DNA of 7,101 nucleotides, from NCBI GenBank assembly GCA_905236405.1, contig CAJOQB010000047.1:1-7101 (forward strand), read 5' to 3'. Position numbers and translations under genes: made by a program. Shown here piece after piece: positions 1 through 4,466 of the stretch (positions are counted from its first letter, which is position 1; each line of letters begins with the position of its first letter). Origin of the DNA: an uncultured Bacteroidales bacterium. GTDB lineage: Bacteria > Bacteroidota > Bacteroidia > Bacteroidales > P3. The notes under the pieces were generated by a model that was given only the letters and a program-made list of their open reading frames with translations, was not told where the DNA came from and did no database searches.

Positions 1-484
1 AAGGAGAGAACTGCAGCTGTGCCAGCCGACGGTCGCGGGCGATGCCGACGGGAGTGACGGCGGCAAGGTCAACGGGACGGAAGAACGAGTCGACAGCATA
101 ATACGAGCGGTCGATGACGAAGCGACGGACAGCGGTGTCGGACTTCGACAGCGACGGCTGAGCCGGTATCAACAAGCCCTGCGGCAGGTCGATGGTATCG
201 TAAACAGCATTGCTAACCGTCACCGTAAAGCCGTTGCACAGCGGCACCTCGACAAGCGACGAGAAACGTGGCAAGTCGGGAGCGCCAATGCGGTCGGACG
301 GATAGTAGCCGTCAATCGACACCACGGTGTAGGTGGCACCGTCGACCACCGTCTGACTCACCCGCAGCTCAGGCAGCGTGAAGTCCACTTGCAGCGACTG
401 CCAGTCGTCGCGAGTCACCGTTTGGGCGACAATCGACAGATTTGTTATCACGAAAACCAACAACAATAATAATACTCTCTTCAT
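1..484 (-). CDS. Gingipain-like C25 peptidase precursor, N-terminal fragment (partial)
   Basis: Reading the minus strand from the ATG at 484-482 gives an open frame of 161 codons that runs off the left edge without a stop. The product begins MKR, followed by a Leu/Val-rich core and a likely signal-peptidase site after SIVA (about residue 20, before QT), so it is exported. After that comes a typical C25 propeptide region: a SIDGYYPSDRIGAPDLP stretch (about residues 54-70), then FSSLVEVPLC, and near the edge IARDRRLAQLQFSP. Similar segments occur in the propeptides of Bacteroidetes C25 cysteine proteases, many of which are type IX secretion substrates. The catalytic His/Cys domain and any C-terminal sorting domain lie outside the window, so the protease call rests on the propeptide alone. 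The gene is divergent from the plus-strand cassette and shares the long intergenic region with it. It could also be another secreted protein with this N-terminal domain. Confidence 0.7.
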   Translation of the reverse strand, partial: MKRVLLLLLVFVITNLSIVAQTVTRDDWQSLQVDFTLPELRVSQTVVDGATYTVVSIDGYYPSDRIGAPDLPRFSSLVEVPLCNGFTVTVSNAVYDTIDLPQGLLIPAQPSLSKSDTAVRRFVIDRSYYAVDSFFRPVDLAAVTPVGIARDRRLAQLQFSP

Positions 485-705
485 CGTATTTATATTGATT
501 AATATATTATTACAAATATTTTTCCTCAAAAAAGGGCACACTCTTTCAAAATGCAAGTTTACGCATATTTATTAATAAATATTCTTTTCAAGGAAAAAAT
601 CTCGCAAAAACCTCATAGCGTCCTCTCCTCGAAGCACTTCCCATCGAGATTTCGGGGTCAACGAGGGCTGACGACCTCCTCCTTCCAAAAACGCCCCTCC
701 CTATC
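485..705. other. Gene-free stretch upstream of the C25 peptidase gene
   Basis: The first about 110 nt (485-595) are strongly AT-rich and must hold the leader and promoter of the minus-strand peptidase gene. Only an imperfect -7 element is visible there: AATATTTG on the minus strand at 520-513, one base off TAnnTTTG, with no TTTG at the right distance. From about 600 to 705 the composition changes abruptly to C-rich and G-poor on the plus strand. Two short open frames here (378-575 and 551-733) start inside or close to the peptidase gene, have low-complexity translations and match nothing recognisable. I see no RNA gene in this stretch. Confidence 0.5.
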
Positions 706-731
706 ATATATTCTTCTTAAGAAGAATATAT
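706..731. repeat. 26-bp perfect AT-rich palindrome
   Basis: Every base pairs with its mirror position about a centre between 718 and 719, with no loop. The core is TTCTTCTTAAGAAGAA, flanked by ATATA/TATAT. The next outer pair (705/732) breaks the symmetry. A loop-free, GC-poor palindrome followed by no T-run is a poor intrinsic terminator. It is better read as a binding site for a dimeric protein or a cruciform-prone element. It lies about 220 bp from the peptidase start and about 310 bp from the cassette promoter, so it is not tied to either gene by position. Confidence 0.7.
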
Positions 732-760
732 AAATCAGCAGATTACATATTTCAACAAAT

Positions 761-958
761 CCATACCAACCCTATACCAAGTCTATACCATCTCTATATC
801 AACTCTATGGTGACTACGATGATCCTCCGATGTACTTCCGATGTCCCTACACTGTCCCTTCGTCTCTCCTCCACTCACCCTACACTACCCCTACACATAG
901 CGAGTGGAGCTTGAGTGTAGACACAGTGTATCCACAACGTACCTTCAGGGTACAATCA
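761..958. repeat. Degenerate 11-bp tandem array (about 18 units)
   Basis: Cutting the sequence every 11 bases from 761 aligns neighbouring units well above the roughly 2.75 matches per 11 expected by chance. The second to fourth units are CTATACCAAGT, CTATACCATCT and CTATATCAACT (9/11 matches at each step). Units at 827 and 838 share CCGATGT (9/11). CCCTACAC recurs at 845, 878 and 889, that is, 33 and 11 bases apart. Units at 915 and 926 are GTGTAGACACA and GTGTATCCACA (9/11). Some steps are poor (3 to 5 matches at 805/816, 849/860, 860/871, 882/893 and 893/904), so the array is decayed, but the phase is kept across them. A weaker continuation may reach 980. Units change gradually along the array, which fits local slippage duplication followed by drift. 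No function is known to me. Confidence 0.7.
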
Positions 959-989
959 TAGCACCCTCGTCGCACTTTGAAAGATGCCT

Positions 990-1001
990 CATATGCATAT
1001 G
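990..1001. promoter_or_regulatory. 12-bp perfect palindrome upstream of the cassette promoter
   Basis: CATATGCATATG is its own reverse complement. Its centre lies about 20 bp upstream of the -33 element and roughly 55 bp upstream of the expected transcription start of the toxin-antitoxin cassette. That is a usual place for an activator or an auxiliary autoregulatory site. The operator role is inferred from position only. A 12-bp AT-rich palindrome can also arise by chance. Confidence 0.35.
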
Positions 1002-1014
1002 CGAAAAAAAATAT

Positions 1015-1045
1015 TTTGTCGTTTTAGAAGAAAGTTGTATTTTTG
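1015..1045 (+). promoter_or_regulatory. Bacteroidetes-type -33/-7 promoter of the toxin-antitoxin cassette
   Basis: TTTG at 1015-1018, a 19-nt spacer, and TATTTTTG at 1038-1045 match the Bacteroidetes primary-sigma consensus (TTTG, 19-21 nt, TAnnTTTG) exactly. Transcription should begin a few bases after the -7 element, near 1050-1053. That leaves a leader of about 18 nt before the ATG at 1070. It also rules out the in-frame TTG at 1043, which lies inside the -7 element. No other equally good promoter was found between here and the end of the NERD gene, so this one may drive all five genes. Confidence 0.75.
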
Positions 1046-1069
1046 CAAATTGAAAACAGAAATAAACCG

Positions 1070-1384
1070 ATGAATAAGGAAGAGAAGATAAAGAGGCTTT
1101 CAAGTGTGGCAGACAACGTGTTGCCAGACGGTGGTGAGGCGTGGCTTTTCGGCTCGCAAGCCCGTGGTACAGCCAATGCCGAATCGGATTGGGATGTGCT
1201 GGTTCTTCTCGCCAAGGATAGCCTCGTTCATACAGATTTTGGCAAATATGCCTATCCTTTTATCGAAACAGGCTGGGATATTGATGCAATGGTGAGCCCG
1301 ATTTTGCTGACAAAGAAAGAATGGGAAGCCAGCAGTTTCACCCCGTTTTATAAAAATGTAATCAAAGACCGCATTGCTTTATGA
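1070..1384 (+). CDS. MNT-domain nucleotidyltransferase antitoxin (MntA-like)
   Basis: The product is a 104-residue minimal nucleotidyltransferase. The diagnostic polymerase-beta-fold signature GS-x10-DxD is complete: G28-S29, then D40-W-D42 after ten residues. A further acidic pair, D70/D72 in GWDIDAM, is placed to supply the third carboxylate. The C-terminal VSPILLTKKEWE and TPFYKNV segments recur in Bacteroidetes MNT proteins. In characterised MNT/HEPN (type VII) pairs the MNT partner transfers AMP from ATP onto the HEPN toxin and neutralises it. That activity is expected here because the catalytic residues are intact. The start is set at the ATG at 1070 because the upstream TTG at 1043 lies in the promoter. 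The stop overlaps the next start (ATGA), so the two proteins are translationally coupled. A chromosomal housekeeping nucleotidyltransferase is unlikely at this size. Confidence 0.88.
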   Translation: MNKEEKIKRLSSVADNVLPDGGEAWLFGSQARGTANAESDWDVLVLLAKDSLVHTDFGKYAYPFIETGWDIDAMVSPILLTKKEWEASSFTPFYKNVIKDRIAL

Positions 1385-1791
1385 GTTTGTCCGATGATGA
1401 GAGATATGCCTTGGTGAGCTTTCGAATAGAAAAATCACGCAACACACTTGAACAGGTAGAAAACATCCTGGGGTTTGGCTATTGGGATATGATAGCCAAC
1501 AGGCTCTATTATGCAGCATATTATGCCGTGTCTGCATTGCTTTTACAATCAGGATACTCTGTACACACTCACCACGGAATCATCCAGATGCTAGGGTTAC
1601 ACTTTGTCAAGACCGGTCTCATCGATTCCAAGTACGGTGTCTTGTATGGGCAACTATTCTCATTGAGACAGACAGGTGATTATGGTGACACGTTTGGTCT
1701 GACCAAAGAGCAAGTGTATCCACTGATACAACCGACAAAGGAAATGATTGAAACCATTGCCTCTCTGATTTTGAATAATTATAGTAAATAA
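1381..1791 (+). CDS. HEPN-domain toxin of the MNT/HEPN pair (UPF0332-type)
   Basis: The product is a 136-residue, predominantly helical protein. Features of the UPF0332/HEPN family (PF05168) are visible: NRLYYAAYYAVSALLL at residues 40-55, a His-rich HTHHG at 62-66, HFVKTG at 74-79, and LRQTGDYGD at 95-103. HEPN toxins are usually metal-independent RNases or tRNA-targeting enzymes whose active site is R-x4-6-H. Here the corresponding R96 is followed by D100-Y101 and no His, as is usual for this subfamily, so the exact activity should not be assumed. The gene overlaps the MNT gene by 4 nt, the arrangement expected for equimolar partners. The pairing identifies it as the likely toxin or effector. 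Less likely, it is a non-toxic HEPN protein modified by the MNT enzyme. Confidence 0.85.
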   Translation: MSLSDDERYALVSFRIEKSRNTLEQVENILGFGYWDMIANRLYYAAYYAVSALLLQSGYSVHTHHGIIQMLGLHFVKTGLIDSKYGVLYGQLFSLRQTGDYGDTFGLTKEQVYPLIQPTKEMIETIASLILNNYSK

Positions 1792-1817
1792 TCATTGCAT
1801 TAAATAAACAAAGCGTT

Positions 1818-2087
1818 ATGGCAACAATAACAATGAACAAGCTCTGGTCTTTCATCGAGAGTCTTTCTCTCTCCCAGAAAGACCGCGACTGGCTGGTAGA
1901 CAAGCTGCTTGAGCCGACGCATCGTATTGATCCCTATCGGTTTAGTCCTTCCGGCGATAACTTCTTTGCCGACCCGCGCAACGTCAAGGCTGTGGAGAAC
2001 GATATTGAGGCAACGCACCGTTCGGATGCCAAATTTACACGGCTGGAGACCCGTGAGGATGTAATGTCTATGATTGAATCCCTTTAG
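1818..2087 (+). CDS. Probable antitoxin of a YoeB-type toxin-antitoxin pair
   Basis: The product is an 89-residue protein with no enzymatic motif. The N-terminal part has two short predicted helices (MNKLWSFIESLSLSQKDRDWLVDKL, residues 6-30, given here only to mark the segment's composition: hydrophobic positions spaced three to four apart). The middle is Pro/Arg-rich (about residues 33-53). The C-terminal part is charged and ends in a Glu/Met-rich helix, as expected for a segment that wraps the toxin. The gene stops 3 nt before the start of the Txe/YoeB toxin gene, and this position is the main evidence for its role. Similar small proteins precede RelE/YoeB-like toxins in Bacteroidetes. Whether it binds DNA and autoregulates cannot be seen. 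The 26-nt gap from the HEPN gene contains no recognisable promoter, so it is probably co-transcribed with the MNT/HEPN pair. Confidence 0.72.
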   Translation: MATITMNKLWSFIESLSLSQKDRDWLVDKLLEPTHRIDPYRFSPSGDNFFADPRNVKAVENDIEATHRSDAKFTRLETREDVMSMIESL

Positions 2088-2090
2088 CCA

Positions 2091-2372
2091 ATGGCCTATA
2101 CTGTACTTCTTTCCGAACAGGCCAAGACGGAGATTGCCGTCATCAAGAGAAGCGGCGACAAGCCCACGCTAAAAAAGATTGCCAACCTTCTGGTAGAACT
2201 TCAAGAGCATCCTCGTACTGGTACCGGCCAAGTGGAGCATTTGAAGCATTTTGTCTTCGAGGAGACTTGGAGCCGTCGTATCAACAAGCAGTACAGAATG
2301 ATATACGAAATTCACGACATGGAAGTCTACGTTTCCGTCGTTTCGTTACGCTCGCATTATAGTGACAAATAA
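2091..2372 (+). CDS. Txe/YoeB-family mRNA interferase toxin
   Basis: The product is 93 residues, the usual size for a RelE-superfamily toxin. YoeB hallmarks are present in order: the VEHLKH segment with E49, W60-S-R-R-I, the QYRMIYEI strand with R69, and a C-terminal H89-Y90. These match the general base, the phosphate-binding arginines and the terminal His-Tyr of Escherichia coli YoeB, so the enzyme looks catalytically intact. YoeB acts on the ribosome and cleaves mRNA in the A site, stopping translation until the antitoxin is replenished. The chain continues three residues past His-Tyr (SDK), a small extension compared with the E. coli protein. It is preceded by its probable antitoxin with a 3-nt gap and followed by the NERD gene after 15 nt. 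Confidence 0.9.
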   Translation: MAYTVLLSEQAKTEIAVIKRSGDKPTLKKIANLLVELQEHPRTGTGQVEHLKHFVFEETWSRRINKQYRMIYEIHDMEVYVSVVSLRSHYSDK

Positions 2373-2387
2373 CAACCACGACTGTCA

Positions 2388-3131
2388 ATGGAACCCATTG
2401 TCTATATCCTGCTTTTTGGAGCAATGCTTTTCCTCATCATCCGTGCGTTCCGTGCGACCAATATGTGGAAAGGTGCTTATGCCGAAAACAAGGTTGCACG
2501 ACAGTTGGCCCGATTACCCAAAGAATATTATGTTTTCAACAACGTGTACATTCGCAAAGGCAATCAATCTATACAGATTGACCACGTTGTCATTTCGCGG
2601 TATGGCGTTTTCGTGATTGAGACAAAGAATTACAAAGGTTGGGTATATGGATCAGCAAACGCAGAACATTGGACACAGAATATCTACGGCCACAAATACC
2701 AACTATACAACCCGACAAGACAAAACGCCTCACACGTAAGTGCACTTTGCAATCTTTTTAACATCACTCGCGAAAAGACTATCCCGATAATTGTTTTCGC
2801 AGGAAGTGCGACGGTGCATTGCTCAACAGATTGTCATGTAATCTACTTGAACCAACTCCGCCGCGTAATTGACCGCCACAAGAACATTCAGTTCTCTGAC
2901 GAGCAAGTAATACAAATGACAGGGAAACTTTCGGACGCACTTGTCACAGGCAAAAAACGCAAGCATAAACACGTCAACGAAGTGCGTCAAAAAATAGCCG
3001 AAAAAGAACGACTGGAAGCTAAAGGTATTTGTCCTCGTTGCCACGGACAATTAGTGCTTCGCAAAGGTCAATACGGACAATTCATCGGTTGCTCAAACTA
3101 TCCGAACTGCAAATACACCGCTCATATTTGA
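2388..3131 (+). CDS. NERD-domain putative nuclease with N-terminal membrane segment and topoisomerase-type zinc finger
   Basis: The product has 247 residues in three parts. Residues 3-20 are a hydrophobic, probably membrane-anchoring helix. Residues about 29-140 are a NERD (nuclease-related) domain: E33, then Q-I-D65-H-V in a strand, then V-I-E78-T-K80, which forms a D-ExK active site of the PD-(D/E)xK superfamily. N108-P and Q112 lie further along. Residues about 187-211 are Lys/Arg-rich and helical. Residues 215-241 form a C4 zinc ribbon like the topoisomerase I C-terminal fingers (C215-x2-C218, C235-x5-C241, with GxFxGCSxYPxC spacing). This suggests nucleic-acid binding. NERD proteins have been proposed as nucleases, but their substrates are largely unknown. 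The gene is the last of the five-gene plus-strand cassette. The membrane anchor could also be an uncleaved signal peptide. Confidence 0.85.
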   Translation: MEPIVYILLFGAMLFLIIRAFRATNMWKGAYAENKVARQLARLPKEYYVFNNVYIRKGNQSIQIDHVVISRYGVFVIETKNYKGWVYGSANAEHWTQNIYGHKYQLYNPTRQNASHVSALCNLFNITREKTIPIIVFAGSATVHCSTDCHVIYLNQLRRVIDRHKNIQFSDEQVIQMTGKLSDALVTGKKRKHKHVNEVRQKIAEKERLEAKGICPRCHGQLVLRKGQYGQFIGCSNYPNCKYTAHI

Positions 3132-3144
3132 ACTCAAAAAGGCC

Positions 3145-3187
3145 AAAAGTTCCTTGTCTTTCCCTTGATAATCTCAAGACAACTTTT
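3145..3187. terminator. Probable bidirectional intrinsic terminator between convergent genes
   Basis: In the gap between the converging NERD and LuxR genes, TTGTCTT (3154-3160) pairs with AAGACAA (3176-3182) around a 15-nt loop. AAAAG (3145-3149) pairs with CTTTT (3183-3187) outside a small TTCC bulge. The A-run on one side and T-run on the other give a U-tract in each direction; the minus-strand transcript also meets a second U-run further on (complement of 3136-3140). The hairpin begins at the LuxR stop codon. It is GC-poor and therefore probably weak. A small competing stem, CTTGA/TCAAG, lies within the loop and inner stem. Confidence 0.45.
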
Positions 3188-3771
3188 CAGAGGAGGTTGT
3201 GCAGCATGGCGTAGACAGCCCATCCTGCGACGGACTTAATGCCCGTCTTGTGGGTGATGTTCTTGCGGTGGCTGTTGACGGTGTGGATAGAGATATGGAG
3301 CTTGTCAGCGATGGCTTTGCTGCTGTAGCCTTTGGCTGCCAACACAAGGACGTCGAGTTCGCGGTCGCTGAGGTCGGCATCGCTGTTGGATTCGTCGTCG
3401 GAGCCGATGGCGCTGGCAAGGGTGTCGTTGACGATGGTGATGACGGTACTGCGGTTCTCTCGGATGTCGATAGTGCTTTGGAAAGCGGTAAGCAGCGAGG
3501 GCTCGACATACTGGTAGACCAGAGCGACAACGGGCATTGCGGGTCGTGTCTGCGTCAGGGCGGCAAGGAAGGGACGAGCCGGCTGTGGCAGGATGGTGGG
3601 ATTGACGATGAGGAGGTCGGGCTGCGAGGCGATGATGCGTTCGTTGAGGTTCGTGGTGTCGCTCAACGGGGCAAGAATGTTGAAGGTCTTCGCTTCGTCG
3701 AGGATGGTTCGCAGCCCTTGGACAATGATGTCGGAGGGCTCGACGATAAGGATGCTGGCCATGTGTTTCAT
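3187..3771 (-). CDS. LuxR-family regulator with degenerate receiver domain
   Basis: The product has 194 residues. The N-terminal half (about 5-120) resembles a response-regulator receiver (ASILIVEPSD, then DLLIVNPTIL). The usual acidic pair is reduced to E11, and the phosphoacceptor Asp is replaced by N57, so phosphorelay control is doubtful. An Asp/Ser-rich linker (about 124-133) leads to a GerE-type helix-turn-helix (134-190: LSDREL, KGYSSKAIADKLHISIHTVNSH), which is complete. The ATG at 3771 overlaps the stop of the hemerythrin-like gene as ATGA, giving translational coupling. A second in-frame ATG three codons on (3762) is an alternative start. Position at the end of the RIC-like gene suggests that it regulates that gene or related stress genes, possibly by sensing something other than phosphorylation. 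The target genes cannot be read from the sequence. Confidence 0.85.
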   Translation of the reverse strand: MKHMASILIVEPSDIIVQGLRTILDEAKTFNILAPLSDTTNLNERIIASQPDLLIVNPTILPQPARPFLAALTQTRPAMPVVALVYQYVEPSLLTAFQSTIDIRENRSTVITIVNDTLASAIGSDDESNSDADLSDRELDVLVLAAKGYSSKAIADKLHISIHTVNSHRKNITHKTGIKSVAGWAVYAMLHNLL

Positions 3772-4460
3772 TGCTTCCTCCCACTCAGATAGTTGGCATA
3801 AGGCAACAGGATTTTCTCCTCGATGAGGGCATGCTTCTCGAGGTCGGCGCTGAGCTGCAGGATGTCGAAGACCAGCTCGATGCTCTCGTCGGGCAGAGCC
3901 GAAGGGGGCAGGTATTTGTAGACGATGGCGGTGAGGTCGGAGAGTTTGTCTTCGATGTTGCTGTGTCCGTCGACAAAACGGCTGGCGATGTTGTCCGTGG
4001 TAGGTTCTCCTTGTTGCAGGCGTTGCAACACGGGGAAGACGTTACGTTCCTCCTCCTCGAAGTGTTCGGTCACATCCTTCTCGTAATCGGTCATAAATTG
4101 GAGCAGCACTTGGCTATATCGGGGTTCCACGTTGGCTGCCACGTGGTTCAGGTGGCGGCTAATATGGGGCAGGCGTTGGTGAAGGTAGTAGTCGTGCGAG
4201 GCTTCGAGATAGGGCACCAACTGCTCCATGTTGATTCTCGACATCTCGTCGACGATGGGCAGATAGTCGTTGAAGGTGTAGACATTGAAGATGAGGATGA
4301 CGAAATCGGCTGACACTTGGTGCTGCCGACACACCTGCTGTACGGTTTGGTCGCCAAAGCCCAGAGGAATGCCAAAACGGGGGAGCATGAGGATAAGGCT
4401 GGGGTTGGCACAGATGATGTCGGCCAGTTTCATTCGTTCGTTGAAGCGTGTGGTATTCAT
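3768..4460 (-). CDS. Hemerythrin/RIC-like di-iron protein (YtfE/ScdA-related)
   Basis: The product has 230 residues. The N-terminal segment (about 10-60: MKLADIICANPSLILMLPRFG, cited here as residues 10-30) matches the ScdA_N/DUF542 region of RIC proteins, but the CC pair found at this place in YtfE is absent (IPLGFGD instead); a single C44 follows. The C-terminal four-helix domain keeps a full set of di-iron ligands: H89, H133 with E137, H166, and H210 with E214. The spacings are close to those of YtfE (H84, H129/E133, H160, H204/E208, from memory). RIC proteins are cytoplasmic and help restore iron-sulfur clusters damaged by nitric oxide or peroxide, which would suit an anaerobe. The gene starts 6 nt after DUF4954 and overlaps the LuxR gene by 4 nt. 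An O2/NO-sensing hemerythrin is the alternative. Confidence 0.85.
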   Translation of the reverse strand: MNTTRFNERMKLADIICANPSLILMLPRFGIPLGFGDQTVQQVCRQHQVSADFVILIFNVYTFNDYLPIVDEMSRINMEQLVPYLEASHDYYLHQRLPHISRHLNHVAANVEPRYSQVLLQFMTDYEKDVTEHFEEEERNVFPVLQRLQQGEPTTDNIASRFVDGHSNIEDKLSDLTAIVYKYLPPSALPDESIELVFDILQLSADLEKHALIEEKILLPYANYLSGRKQ

Positions 4461-4466
4461 AGGTGT

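Noticed and set aside
513..540. Promoter for the C25 peptidase gene
   Set aside because: AATATTTG on the minus strand is one base off the -7 consensus, and no TTTG occurs 19-21 nt upstream of it, so it is not listed as a promoter.
378..733. Two small plus-strand open frames at 378-575 and 551-733
   Set aside because: The first begins antisense inside the C25 peptidase gene. Both have low-complexity translations without domain features, and no promoter is visible for them.
869..909. Inverted repeat CTCCACTC (869-876) and GAGTGGAG (902-909)
   Set aside because: It is an eight-pair stem with a 25-nt loop inside the 11-bp array. It does not extend and has no link to a gene.
939..953. Hairpin GTACC-TTCAG-GGTAC
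   Set aside because: The stem is five pairs and there is no T-run. It lies inside the end of the 11-bp array, where short inverted matches are expected.
761..958. CRISPR array
   Set aside because: The repeat unit is only 11 bp, degenerate and contiguous, with no conserved repeat alternating with unique spacers and no cas genes nearby.
1043..1069. TTG at 1043 as start of the MNT gene
   Set aside because: It lies inside the -7 promoter element TATTTTTG, so it would not be part of the transcript. The ATG at 1070 fits the family's N-terminus.
1792..1817. Separate promoter or operator for the YoeB-type pair
   Set aside because: The 26-nt gap contains only a short TAAT-N6-ATTA inverted match and no TAnnTTTG element. 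Read-through from the upstream promoter explains the layout.
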